A DNA stretch of 40,882 bases, from assembly GCA_016865505.2 (NCBI GenBank), contig AP025254.1:1-40882 (forward strand), given 5' to 3'. The notes below the pieces were generated by a model. The model searched no databases, had not been told where the DNA came from, and saw nothing but the letters and a program-made list of their open reading frames with translations. Below, piece by piece: positions 17,156 through 26,228 of the stretch. The first letter of the stretch is position 1. Every line of letters starts with the position of its first letter. Source of the stretch: Bryobacterales bacterium F-183. GTDB lineage: Bacteria > Acidobacteriota > Terriglobia > Bryobacterales > Bryobacteraceae. A program made the translations under genes and the position numbers.

Positions 17156-18189
17156 AAATCGAAGTACGCGCACTGGAAGCCGGACAGGAAGCCGCTTGGG
17201 AAGCATTTGTCAGCCAGAAGCCGAACGGCGCTTCTTTCTATCACCGCTGGGGATGGCGGACGGTGATCGAAAAGACCTTTGGACACCGTTCGCACTACCT
17301 AGCTGTTTTTACCGGAACCGAGATTTCAGGAGTGCTGCCGCTCACGGAAATGCGCAGCACCATGTTCGGGCATTTTCTAGTGTCGCTGCCATTCTTCAAC
17401 TATGGCGGGGTAGCGGCCAAAGACGCTGTGAGTGAGCAAGCACTACTCGACGCAGCGGCAGCTATCGCTTCCAAATGTGGTGCCAAGCACGTTGAACTGC
17501 GGCAGGCTGTCGCGCTGCAGAATCCGGCTTGGCAACTACGGCAGCACAAAGCATCGCTGACCATCCCGCTCACGCAAGCCACCGCGCATTGGGACGGCCT
17601 TAGCTCACGTCTCCGGGGCAAGGTTCGAAAAGCGGAGAAGAACGAGGCGACTTTCGAGGTTTTAGGCAGCCAAGGACTCGGGCCTTTTTATGAGCTGTAC
17701 TCGCGTAACATGCGCGACCTTGGTACGCCGGTTTACTCGTCCGCTCTGTTTGAGAACGTGTTCTCCCTCGCGCCGCAGAAAGCTACGGTTTTGCTGGTTC
17801 GAAAGCAGGGACAGCCGGCCGCTGCTGCTCTGGCGTTACGCGAAGGGTCGCGGATTGAGCTGCCGTGGATCTGCCAGGACTACCGCGCCTCTTCAGCTAA
17901 CGTCAATGAGTTCCTGTACTGGAAGTCCATCGAATGGGCCTGCCAGGAAGGTGCCGCGGAACTCGATTTGGGCCGATCGAGCATCGATGCCGGCACCTAC
18001 CGGTTCAAGACGCAGTGGAACCCGCAGATCACCCTTTTAAACTGGTATTACTGGCTGGCGCCTGGCGTCACCTTGCCGGAACTGAATCCGAATAATCCCA
18101 AGTATGCGGTGATGGTGAAGTCCTGGCAGAAGCTGCCGCTACCGGTAGCCAATCGCATCGGACCGTGGATTGTCCGCAATATTCCGTAA
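17152..18189 (+). CDS. FemAB-type acyl/aminoacyl transferase, XrtA-system-like
   Basis: 345 residues with two GNAT-like halves. The first contains FYHRWGWRTVIEKTFGHRSHYL, typical of FemAB proteins found in XrtA/PEP-CTERM polysaccharide loci. The second contains FYELYSRNMRDLGTPVYSSALFENVF and a C-terminal block ELDLGRSSIDAGTYRFKTQW. Cell-wall FemABX enzymes add amino acids from aminoacyl-tRNA. The role of the polysaccharide-locus subgroup is unproven, but transfer of an acyl or aminoacyl group to the glycan is likely. It overlaps the GT-C gene by ATGA. Confidence 0.85.
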   Translation: MKIEVRALEAGQEAAWEAFVSQKPNGASFYHRWGWRTVIEKTFGHRSHYLAVFTGTEISGVLPLTEMRSTMFGHFLVSLPFFNYGGVAAKDAVSEQALLDAAAAIASKCGAKHVELRQAVALQNPAWQLRQHKASLTIPLTQATAHWDGLSSRLRGKVRKAEKNEATFEVLGSQGLGPFYELYSRNMRDLGTPVYSSALFENVFSLAPQKATVLLVRKQGQPAAAALALREGSRIELPWICQDYRASSANVNEFLYWKSIEWACQEGAAELDLGRSSIDAGTYRFKTQWNPQITLLNWYYWLAPGVTLPELNPNNPKYAVMVKSWQKLPLPVANRIGPWIVRNIP

Positions 18190-18196
18190 TTACGCC

Positions 18197-18676
18197 ATGA
18201 AGACGCCGGAGTTCTTTGCCTACGAGGCTTACAAGCAACAGCGGACCACTCCCCAGTGGCTGGCGCACCTGCGCAAGCTGCTGACGTTCCCTGCTCGCTT
18301 TGCCTTGGGCTGGAAGTTCCGGCGGCGATGCCTGCGCGGTATGGGTGTACGGATCGGCGAGAGCTACGTCGGCCGGGACTGCATGTTCGACGAGGAAGCT
18401 CCGGAGTTGATCCGGATTGGCAACCAGGTCACGATCTCGTCGCGCGTCACGATTGCAACGCATGATGTCTGGCGTGGGGTCGGTGCGGAAGTCTGGATCG
18501 AGGATAAAGCCTTTATCGGCATTGGCGCGCTGCTGCTGCCCGGTGTTGTGATTGGCGAGCGTTCAGTGGTGGCTGCCGGCGCTGTAGTAACGAAGCCGGT
18601 AGAGCCGGGCGTGATTGTCGGTGGATCTCCTGCGCGCATTATCCGGCGACTGACCGAGGAAGAGGCTCATCGATGA
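18197..18676 (+). CDS. Hexapeptide-repeat acetyltransferase (LbH fold)
   Basis: 159 residues starting at ATG 18197, seven bases after the FemAB stop. Left-handed beta-helix hexapeptides run from about 55 to 145 (IRIGNQVTISSRVTIATHD, then VWIEDKAFIGIGALLLPGVVIGERSVVAAGAVVTK). They are followed by the family ending VGGSPARIIRRL. His90 in the ATHD segment is the probable catalytic base. The family O-acetylates sugars from acetyl-CoA. With two deacetylases in the same operon, the acetylation pattern of the glycan appears to be actively adjusted. Confidence 0.87.
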   Translation: MKTPEFFAYEAYKQQRTTPQWLAHLRKLLTFPARFALGWKFRRRCLRGMGVRIGESYVGRDCMFDEEAPELIRIGNQVTISSRVTIATHDVWRGVGAEVWIEDKAFIGIGALLLPGVVIGERSVVAAGAVVTKPVEPGVIVGGSPARIIRRLTEEEAHR

Positions 18677-19518
18677 CCGGCGACGCCATTCGCAACGTCA
18701 TGTCTATCGATGTCGAAGACTGGTTTTGCGTCTACAACCTGAGCCAGCACATCCGCTTTGAAGACTGGGACAAGCAGGATTCCCGCGTCGAGCAATCCAC
18801 GCTACGTCTGCTCGACATGTTTTCGCGTCACAGGGTTTCGGGTACGTTTTTTGTGCTCGGCTGGGTGGCGGACCGCTTTCCGGATTTGGTGCGTGAGATT
18901 GACCGTCGAGGACATGAGATCGCCACCCACGGCTACGCGCATCGCTTGCTCACGCATATGACTGCGGACGAGTTCCGGACGGACCTACTGCGCTCGCTGG
19001 AAGTGATCGAGCGCTCCAGTTCGCAGCGCATCCGTGGGCACCGCGCCCCGTCTTTCTCGGTCACTCGCAAGACTCCATGGGCAGCGGGCATCATGCGCGA
19101 AGCTGGACTGACCTACGATTCGTCAGTGTTCCCGGTCGGCTTCCATCCCGACTACGGCATTGGGGATGCGCCGCTAACGCCTTACTGGCTCACCGACGGC
19201 CTTCGCGAAGTTCCCATGAGTTGCGCCGAGGTTGGTAGCTCCCGCGTACCCTGTAGCGGTGGCGGCTATTTCCGCCAGTATCCGTATGCGCTTACTCGCT
19301 GGCTGATGCGCCGATGCAATGCGGCCGGGCGTCCGGTGATCTTCTACCTGCACCCCTGGGAAGTAGACCCCGATCAGCCTCGTATTGAAGCTCTGGGATG
19401 GTCCAAGAAGTTTCGCCATTACCGGAATCTGGCAGAGACGGAAAACCGCATGGAGCGAATGCTCGAGGACTTCCGTTTTGGGACAGTCGCCCAATTGCTA
19501 GAGGCGGAAAAGCCATGA
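18673..19518 (+). CDS. Polysaccharide deacetylase, XrtA/PEP-CTERM-associated type
   Basis: 281 residues. The hallmark start MSIDVEDWF (10-18) gives the catalytic Asp13. H81-E-I-A-T-H-G-Y-A-H90 supplies the two metal-binding histidines. RGHRAPSFSVT and the C-terminal FYLHPWEVDPDQPR are typical of the subgroup found with XrtA/PEP-CTERM polysaccharide clusters, which carries a DUF3473-type tail. It differs clearly from the CE4 protein at 406-1458, so the operon has two deacetylases with probably different substrates. It overlaps both neighbours by ATGA. Confidence 0.9.
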   Translation: MTGDAIRNVMSIDVEDWFCVYNLSQHIRFEDWDKQDSRVEQSTLRLLDMFSRHRVSGTFFVLGWVADRFPDLVREIDRRGHEIATHGYAHRLLTHMTADEFRTDLLRSLEVIERSSSQRIRGHRAPSFSVTRKTPWAAGIMREAGLTYDSSVFPVGFHPDYGIGDAPLTPYWLTDGLREVPMSCAEVGSSRVPCSGGGYFRQYPYALTRWLMRRCNAAGRPVIFYLHPWEVDPDQPRIEALGWSKKFRHYRNLAETENRMERMLEDFRFGTVAQLLEAEKP

Positions 19519-20672
19519 AGGATACGGTGAAGGTTGTGTCCATTATGGAAGCCCAGTCGGTGACGGGGCCAGCAAAAAATCTACTCGAGTTCGCACGGCG
19601 GGCCAGGCAAGCGCCGCAGGGTCTGCCTGCCGTTGATCTTTCCGTGGTGACCTACCATCGCGGGTCTTTGCCGCCGGAAAGCAATCCGTTTATTGCGGAG
19701 GCCAAAGCGTCAGGCATTGCGGTAGATGTGATCCAAGAGTCCGGGGCGCTGGATCGCTCAGCCATTCCGCAGATTTCAGCGGCACTGGCCAATCGCAAGC
19801 CGGATCTGGTGCAGACGCACAACAGCAAGTCTCACTTCCTGATGCGCTATACGGGCCTCTGCAAGCAGTACCGCTGGCTTCCCTTCCATCACGGCTATAC
19901 GCGCCCAGACCTGAAAATGTGGATGATCCACCAGCTGGACCGGTGGAGTCTTCGCGCACCAAGCCACATTGTGACGGTATGCGGACCGTTCCGCGATCAA
20001 CTGGCGGGTCACGGCATCCCCACGGACCGCGTAACCGTGCAACACAATGCCATCAAGCCCTTTGTGCCTGCATCGGACACAGCCGTAGAAAAGATTCGCC
20101 GTGATTTCCACCTACCTACCGGTACACCGTTGCTGGTGATGATCAGCCGCTTGTCGCACGAAAAAGGACATGTCGATTTTGTACGGGCGGCGGCGATCCT
20201 CAAGCAGCGGGGCGTGCCATTTCACGCAGTGATTGTTGGGGAAGGCCTCGAACGTACGCCCATTGAAGCCGAGAGGGCGAAGCATCAACTGGGTGACTCG
20301 ATCACCCTGGTGGGGCATCAAAATATCATTGCGCCATACCTCACCATGGCGTCTTTATTCCTGATGCCGTCCCATTCCGAAGGCTCACCCAATGCCTTGC
20401 TGGAAGCAATGGCGGCCGGTGTTCCCGTAGTCGCCGCGCATGTTGGTGGCATTCCGGAAATTGCGACGCATGATGAGAATGCGTACCTGGTTCCGCCATC
20501 GAATCCAGTCAAGCTGGCCGAGGCGATAGAAACATTGCTGCGCGATCAGAACCTTCGCCACCGGCTATCGAGCGCGGCCAGATTGGTGACTGAGCGCTTT
20601 ACGTACGAGGCGTACCATCGCGCGCTGCTGGGCATTTATCAGCGGGTTCTTGCGGAGAAGCCTGCGGCATGA
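19515..20672 (+). CDS. Glycosyltransferase family 4 (GT-B)
   Basis: 385 residues from ATG 19515 (ATGA overlap); longer in-frame versions would run back into the deacetylase gene. The N-terminal domain starts with VVSIMEAQSVTGPAKNLLEFA, the acceptor-side glycine loop. The C-terminal domain has VMISRLSHEKGHVDFVRAAA, AVIVGEGLERTPIE and the E-x7-E motif within SEGSPNALLEAMAAGVPVV. The composition fits a retaining GT4 transferase acting at the cytoplasmic membrane face. The N-terminus resembles the GT4 enzymes often located in XrtA-type loci. Confidence 0.87.
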   Translation: MKDTVKVVSIMEAQSVTGPAKNLLEFARRARQAPQGLPAVDLSVVTYHRGSLPPESNPFIAEAKASGIAVDVIQESGALDRSAIPQISAALANRKPDLVQTHNSKSHFLMRYTGLCKQYRWLPFHHGYTRPDLKMWMIHQLDRWSLRAPSHIVTVCGPFRDQLAGHGIPTDRVTVQHNAIKPFVPASDTAVEKIRRDFHLPTGTPLLVMISRLSHEKGHVDFVRAAAILKQRGVPFHAVIVGEGLERTPIEAERAKHQLGDSITLVGHQNIIAPYLTMASLFLMPSHSEGSPNALLEAMAAGVPVVAAHVGGIPEIATHDENAYLVPPSNPVKLAEAIETLLRDQNLRHRLSSAARLVTERFTYEAYHRALLGIYQRVLAEKPAA

Positions 20673-21634
20673 AACGGTTTTCGGTCATTGTGCCGCTGTA
20701 CAACAAGAAGCGCTACATCCGGCGTTGCCTGGACGCGATTCTTAGCCAGAGCTTTCGGGACTTTGAAGTCATCGTGGTCAACGATGGGTCCACCGATGGG
20801 AGTGAACAGATCGTTGAGCAGGAGTACCCGAGCCGTGTCCGGCTGGTGACCCAGCCGAATGCCGGGCCAGGTTCCGCGCGGAATCACGGATGCCGTTTGG
20901 CGCAGTCGGAACTGTACGCGTTCCTGGACGGGGATGATGCCTGGGAGCCCAACTATCTGGCCGAAAGCGATGCTTGGTTTACGGCACATCCACAAGCGGC
21001 TATGCTCACCTGGTGTATGCGGCTGTTCCCTTCGGATAAGACGCTAGAGGAGTCCTGGCGGAGCCTTGCGATTCCGAAATCGGAGTTCCAGTTGCAGCCA
21101 GATACCCCAGTGAGATCTGTCATTGGAATGCTGGCCAACATGCTGCCTTCTTCGACGGTGATTCGAGCCGATGCCTTTACCCGTTGTGGCGGCTATTACG
21201 ACAAATTTCGCTGCCTGTACTCCGAAGATACACACCTTTGGATGAAGGTCCTGCTGAACTACCCGGCAGGTTTTGACTGGCGTCCGCTGACGCTACGCTT
21301 TGAGGACGCCTCGGAGCTCGCTTTGAATTTGAAAAGCGTGCGTCCGATTGAGCCGTTTCTGCTCGATCCCGATGACGTGCGTACTGCTACTCCCATCGCG
21401 ATGCGTCCGTTGCTGGACGACATTCTCGCTTGGCGTGCGTTAAAGACTGCCAGCGTCTACGGTTACTTCGGACACCCGGCCAAGGCTCGCGAGCTGGTGC
21501 ACCGTTTTACCCGCTGGAGCCGCGATTGGCGTAGCCCGCACTTTGCCACCGCCCTGGCTGGTTGTACGCCGGCCGGGGGTTGGATTGGCACCGCCGTTGA
21601 GAATTGGCGCGCAAGAAAGGATCTCACCGCATGA
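20669..21634 (+). CDS. Glycosyltransferase family 2 (GT-A)
   Basis: 321 residues. It has FSVIVPLYNKKRYIRRCLDAIL, then VVNDGSTDGS, then PGSARNHG and the metal-binding DGDD in FLDGDDAWEPNYL. It is an inverting GT2 of the common cytoplasmic type that transfers one sugar to the growing repeat unit. There is no membrane segment. It overlaps the GT4 gene before it and the methyltransferase gene after it by ATGA, so the three are probably made in fixed ratio. Confidence 0.9.
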   Translation: MKRFSVIVPLYNKKRYIRRCLDAILSQSFRDFEVIVVNDGSTDGSEQIVEQEYPSRVRLVTQPNAGPGSARNHGCRLAQSELYAFLDGDDAWEPNYLAESDAWFTAHPQAAMLTWCMRLFPSDKTLEESWRSLAIPKSEFQLQPDTPVRSVIGMLANMLPSSTVIRADAFTRCGGYYDKFRCLYSEDTHLWMKVLLNYPAGFDWRPLTLRFEDASELALNLKSVRPIEPFLLDPDDVRTATPIAMRPLLDDILAWRALKTASVYGYFGHPAKARELVHRFTRWSRDWRSPHFATALAGCTPAGGWIGTAVENWRARKDLTA

Positions 21635-22581
21635 CATCGACAAAGACAACGCAGGAAAGCTCTCTTTTCGAACAGATCGACTGTCCGCTGTGTGGCGCCA
21701 ACGACTACGACGTCATCAAACAGTCCCGCTACCCGGCGGGAATCACGGCACAAGATTTGTCGCGCTCGTTTTCCGCTTCCAGCGCACATGAGCTTTTGGA
21801 CCAGGTGGTGTGCTGCCGCAAGTGCTCGATGAAATACGTCAACCCGCGGCCCAGGGCAGAGCTGATCATCGATTCCTATAGCTCCGCTGAGGATCCGACG
21901 TTTGTAGCGCAGAATGACGGACGCATTCATACGTTCAAGAAGTACTTGTCCAAGGTTCTGGCCATCGATGGACGCCCGGCAGGCGGGCGTAAGTATCTGG
22001 ATATTGGATGTGCTGGTGGAGCGTCTCTGGTCGCCGCGCGATCGCTGGGGTTTGAGCCTACCGGCGTCGAGCCATCGCGCTGGATGGCGGACTTTGGCCG
22101 CAGAACCTACAACGTCAACATCCACGACGGCATCCTGGTACCGGGCATGTTCCCAGAGTCTAGCTTCGACGTCATCACAATGTGGGACGTACTCGAACAC
22201 GTGCCGGACCCGAAGGGCTTGTTGGATCTCATTCGATCGCTACTACGCCCTGGTGGCGTCTTTGTGGTGACATACCCGGACGCCGGCGCCTGGATCACCA
22301 AGTTGCTTGGTGACCGCTGGCCATTCTGGTTGAGCGTGCACTTGCTGTACTACGAGCCGGCCACCATCCGGCGTCAGTTACAAGAGGCGGGTTTTCAGGT
22401 GAAAGCGCTCAAGCCCTACCTGCAAACGTTGCCTCTGGGCTATGTCATCGAGCGTGCCAAACCGTATGTACCGCCGGTTGGTTGGTTAGCGCCTGTAGTA
22501 AACGCGATCGGCCTCAAACAAACACCTCTGACCTACCACGCCGGGCAGACGTTCGTGGTGTCGCACAAGCCTGGGGCATAG
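21631..22581 (+). CDS. Class I methyltransferase with N-terminal zinc ribbon
   Basis: 316 residues from ATG 21631 (ATGA overlap). Two CxxC pairs, CPLC at 18-21 and CRKC at 62-65, form a probable zinc ribbon. The methyltransferase core then has KYLDIGCAGGASLVAARSLGFEPTG, FDVITMWDVLEHVPDP and RPGGVFVVTYPD. The layout matches Methyltransf_23 proteins common in polysaccharide and deoxysugar loci, which methylate nucleotide sugars or nascent glycan. The exact acceptor cannot be read. Confidence 0.87.
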   Translation: MTSTKTTQESSLFEQIDCPLCGANDYDVIKQSRYPAGITAQDLSRSFSASSAHELLDQVVCCRKCSMKYVNPRPRAELIIDSYSSAEDPTFVAQNDGRIHTFKKYLSKVLAIDGRPAGGRKYLDIGCAGGASLVAARSLGFEPTGVEPSRWMADFGRRTYNVNIHDGILVPGMFPESSFDVITMWDVLEHVPDPKGLLDLIRSLLRPGGVFVVTYPDAGAWITKLLGDRWPFWLSVHLLYYEPATIRRQLQEAGFQVKALKPYLQTLPLGYVIERAKPYVPPVGWLAPVVNAIGLKQTPLTYHAGQTFVVSHKPGA

Positions 22582-22594
22582 CTACTTGTCACAT

Positions 22595-24154
22595 ATGCAC
22601 AAGCTTTCTCTGGTCCTGCTCGTTCTGGCTGCCACCGCTATCCTGTTCCTCTACGGGCCGCTGGCGGCGAACCACCCGTTTTACTATGACGAAGCCGACT
22701 ATATGTGGGCCGGCAAGCAGGGTGTGGTCGCCAACTCGATTGATCGCAACGGCATTCCCTTCACAGAATTCGTACGCAAGGGCTTAGAGTTGTCGCGTGC
22801 CGGTAGCGGGCAGCGGCAGTCGTTCTCGCAGTACATCCGCGGCACCGGCGACATTGGCATGTACCGGCATTATCACGGCCCTGTATACGCATACTGGCTG
22901 GCGATCCTGCACAACCTGGGCGTCGAGCAAGAGCAACTGTTTCGAGGTTCCGGGCTGATCCTGCATCTGCTGACGGCCGCCCTGATGTACTTTGCGATGC
23001 TCCGCCTGTTTCCGGATATGCCGCTGATTGGGCCTCTGGTCGCGACGCTGCTGTTTCTTGCGCATCGTACTGCGCTGACCGCGGCAACCATCGTCACCCA
23101 GCACGTCATATTTACCTTGCTCACTGTGGCGATCCTCGCGGCTTTTAGCCAGTACTTCCGCTCGCTCGCTCCGCGCTGGGCCTACTTTGGGATGGCGCTA
23201 ACCGGGGTGGCCTTGGCGACCGTGGAAACTGCGGTGGTGCTTGGTGGCGCCTTTGGCTTGGCCTGGCTGATCGACTGGCGGCGTCAGTTCGCGCAGTTTA
23301 TCAGCTGGGGGCAACGGGCAGCCTTCCTTGGACGATGTCTGCTGAGTGTGGTGGTAGGCATTTTCGTCGTATGGCCGGTAGGGATCTTGCAGCTCAATAT
23401 CCTCAAGGGCTATCTGACCTTGGTGTACATTGCCGTCTATCGGAAAACGTTTTCTCCTATCGGACCTCTGGAATTGCTGTCGATGAAGTTTATGGTGGCG
23501 CCATTCGAACTCGGTCTGTTACTGGTGGGAACGCTGCTTGCCTTCTATCTGCTGCGCAAGCAGGCGGCGGCGTTGCCGTGGCTTACCTTTACCGGGCTTT
23601 TCTTTCTTGTGCTGCTCAAAGTCACCGCTCCGTACACCTACTACTACGCGCCTTTGACCACATCCATGTGCGTACTGACTGGGCTTGCCGCAGCTGAGAT
23701 CTGGTGGCAACAGAAGCTGTATGCCCGGGTGCTGGTTTGCGTGGCAGTGGCAGTCAGTGTGATTGGGGGTACGGTGCAGAGCACTCGGGACCTGGCGATC
23801 CATACCAATGCGCATCCGCCGCATTTTGCCGTACTCGATTTTGTACGGTCGCATCCGTTGGGTGGGCAAACCTTGTACCTGCCCTATCAGTTTGTGCCGA
23901 CACTGCACTATTACCTGCCGGACCTGAAAGTTGCTGGTTACGACATGGACTGGGATCTAAAGCGCCTGACGAGTGAAGTGACTGCGCCGGGAGCGTACGA
24001 ACGTGTGCTGTGCGAAGACAAGATCTGCGCCGCTCTCGCCGATTCCCTGCCCGATCGCGTCACCGATCGGCAGTTCCTGCATCCGTTGGGCGTCAATGGC
24101 GGCATCTTTTATTCCGTAAGAATTCTTCCTGCAAGCGGAGAACAACCAAAGTGA
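22595..24154 (+). CDS. GT-C membrane glycosyltransferase (GT39-like)
   Basis: 519 residues. An N-terminal membrane helix is followed by HPFYYDEADYMWAGKQGV, whose acidic D-E pair is the catalytic motif of GT39/PMT-type proteins. About ten more hydrophobic helices and a roughly 130-residue soluble C-terminal part follow. It would transfer a polyprenyl-linked sugar on the outer membrane face. ATG 22595 was chosen; TTG 22586 would add three residues. Thirteen bases separate it from the methyltransferase stop. Confidence 0.8.
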   Translation: MHKLSLVLLVLAATAILFLYGPLAANHPFYYDEADYMWAGKQGVVANSIDRNGIPFTEFVRKGLELSRAGSGQRQSFSQYIRGTGDIGMYRHYHGPVYAYWLAILHNLGVEQEQLFRGSGLILHLLTAALMYFAMLRLFPDMPLIGPLVATLLFLAHRTALTAATIVTQHVIFTLLTVAILAAFSQYFRSLAPRWAYFGMALTGVALATVETAVVLGGAFGLAWLIDWRRQFAQFISWGQRAAFLGRCLLSVVVGIFVVWPVGILQLNILKGYLTLVYIAVYRKTFSPIGPLELLSMKFMVAPFELGLLLVGTLLAFYLLRKQAAALPWLTFTGLFFLVLLKVTAPYTYYYAPLTTSMCVLTGLAAAEIWWQQKLYARVLVCVAVAVSVIGGTVQSTRDLAIHTNAHPPHFAVLDFVRSHPLGGQTLYLPYQFVPTLHYYLPDLKVAGYDMDWDLKRLTSEVTAPGAYERVLCEDKICAALADSLPDRVTDRQFLHPLGVNGGIFYSVRILPASGEQPK

Positions 24155-24164
24155 GGACCAGTAC

Positions 24165-26222
24165 GTGCGCGTTGCATTAGTAGGAGCCGGTTATGTCGCA
24201 TCGCGCCATCTGATCGGGCTTCGAGAGCTTCCGAACATCGAGATTGTCGGCATCTGCGATCTGGATCAGGATCGCGCTGCCGCCCTAGCCAAGCAGTTCC
24301 AGATTGGTGGCGTGTACCGCTCCCTTGCCGAAATGGCAGCGGCTACCAAGCCGCAAGTGGTGCATATCCTGACGCCTCCAGCATCGCATTGCTCGCTGAC
24401 GCTCGAAGCGCTTGACCTAGGCTGTCATGTCTTTGTCGAAAAGCCGATGGCGGACACGGTCGAGGAGTGCGAACGCATGATCGCCGCGGCCAAGGCCAAG
24501 AACCTGGTGCTTTCGGTGAACCACTCGGCGCGCTTTGAACCGCCAGTGCTCGAAGCTCTGGAACTGGTGCGCAAGGGCGCGATCGGCGACATTTTGGCCG
24601 TGCATCACTTCCGCGGCTCGGACTATCCGGCGTATGCAGGTGGCAAGATTCCAGCAATTTACCGGCAAGGCTCGTATCCGTTTCGCGATCTTGGCGTACA
24701 TGCGCTGTATGTCTTCGAGGCCTTCTTGGGGCAGGTGCAGTCGCTGCGGGTGATGCCAAAGTCCACGGGCCGCGAACCGATGCTGACGTTCGACGAGTGG
24801 CACGCGGACGCGACATGCGCCAAAGGGCATGCTTACGCCTGGATGAGCTGGAACATGCAGCCGGTGCGCAATGAGTTCTGGATCCAAGGGACACGCGGCG
24901 CAATCGACGTCAATTGCTTTCTGCAGAGTTGCAAGGTCCATCGTACGTACCCGGGTCCGAAGCAGTTGCACGCCGTAATCAACGGCATGCGTCATGCGGC
25001 GAGCAGCCTCAAAAACATCCCGCTGTATCTGCTGGGCGTGCTAACCGGCCGGGTCAAGCCGTCGCCGGGAATTATCGCCTCCGTACAGGCATTTCACAAA
25101 GCCTTAGCAGCCAATCAGCCGCCGCCGGTGCCTGCAGAAGAAGGCCTGCGGTCGATCGCGTGGGTGCTCGAAGGGTCCAAGGAAGCCGATGCCGCCAAGG
25201 ACGCTCTGGAAGCCCAACGGGTGCAACCGCCGGTACGGGCCGCTCGCGTGCTCGTTACCGGGGCCAACGGCTTTTTGGGTGGTGCTCTATTGAAGCGCTT
25301 GCGCGAAGCTGGTGAGACGCCGCGATTGCTGCTACGCCGTCCGTCGGCCCAGAATGCGGATCTGGAGGCGGTGTACGGTAGCCTGGGCGATCCCGATACG
25401 GTGGATCGCGCAGTAGCTGGCGTCGAAGTGGTCTATCACGTTGGCGCCGCAATGAAGGGCGGTACAGAAGAGTTCCAGGCTGGCACTGTGCTTGGTACGC
25501 GTAACATCGTACAGTCCTGCATTCGCCACAAGGTGAAAAAACTGGTTTACGTCAGCTCTATGGGCCTGCTCGATCATGCGGGGCACCCGGCGGGAACTCC
25601 TGTCACAGAGAACTCGCCTTACGAGCCATACCCGGAACGTCGCGGTATCTATACCGGAACCAAGATGACGGCTGAGCGTGAGCTACTAACGGAAGCCGAG
25701 AAAGCCGGCCTCGATGCCGTAGTTCTCCGCCCCGGCCAGATCTTCGGCAAAGGTGCAGAGTTGGTAACACCAAATGGCGTGATCCGTTTAGCTGGACGCT
25801 GGCTGGTGTACGGCAACGGGTCGCGACCGCTTCCCTTGGTTTACGTGGAAGACGTCGTTGATGGATTGATCGCGGCTGAGACGGCTTCGCCAGCAGCATC
25901 GCGACAGATCATCCACTTAGTGGACCCGGCTGTGGTTACGCAGAACCAGTATCTGACAGCCGCGAGGCATGTCCTCGAGGAAGAACGTATTCCGGTAGTT
26001 CGGGTGCCGCAGTTTATTCTGTTGAGCTTGGGTTGGATGGTGGATATTCTCAGTGCGCTCGCCAAACGTCCGCTGCCTCTGTCCGTTTACCGCGTGCGGT
26101 CGCTGCGTCCGCTGGCGCCGAACGATGCCAGCAAGGCGAAGCAACTTCTGGGTTGGACACCACGTACCGGCGTCAGCCGCGGACTTAGCGTGACCTTTCC
26201 TGCGGCCGGGACGGAACAGTAA
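24165..26222 (+). CDS. Fusion of Gfo/Idh/MocA oxidoreductase and SDR epimerase/dehydratase
   Basis: 685 residues from GTG 24165, with AGGA a suitable distance upstream. The first ~350 residues are a Gfo/Idh/MocA dehydrogenase, with MRVALVGAGYVASRH binding NAD(P) and the family motif E92-K93-P94. A linker rich in Ala, Glu and Lys leads to an extended-SDR domain with VLVTGANGFLGG (362-373) and the catalytic pair Y496-x3-K500 in YTGTK. Both halves look complete. Together they could oxidise and then epimerise, dehydrate or reduce one sugar nucleotide in succession. The pathway and sugar are unknown. Confidence 0.87.
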   Translation: MRVALVGAGYVASRHLIGLRELPNIEIVGICDLDQDRAAALAKQFQIGGVYRSLAEMAAATKPQVVHILTPPASHCSLTLEALDLGCHVFVEKPMADTVEECERMIAAAKAKNLVLSVNHSARFEPPVLEALELVRKGAIGDILAVHHFRGSDYPAYAGGKIPAIYRQGSYPFRDLGVHALYVFEAFLGQVQSLRVMPKSTGREPMLTFDEWHADATCAKGHAYAWMSWNMQPVRNEFWIQGTRGAIDVNCFLQSCKVHRTYPGPKQLHAVINGMRHAASSLKNIPLYLLGVLTGRVKPSPGIIASVQAFHKALAANQPPPVPAEEGLRSIAWVLEGSKEADAAKDALEAQRVQPPVRAARVLVTGANGFLGGALLKRLREAGETPRLLLRRPSAQNADLEAVYGSLGDPDTVDRAVAGVEVVYHVGAAMKGGTEEFQAGTVLGTRNIVQSCIRHKVKKLVYVSSMGLLDHAGHPAGTPVTENSPYEPYPERRGIYTGTKMTAERELLTEAEKAGLDAVVLRPGQIFGKGAELVTPNGVIRLAGRWLVYGNGSRPLPLVYVEDVVDGLIAAETASPAASRQIIHLVDPAVVTQNQYLTAARHVLEEERIPVVRVPQFILLSLGWMVDILSALAKRPLPLSVYRVRSLRPLAPNDASKAKQLLGWTPRTGVSRGLSVTFPAAGTEQ

Positions 26223-26228
26223 CATCCT

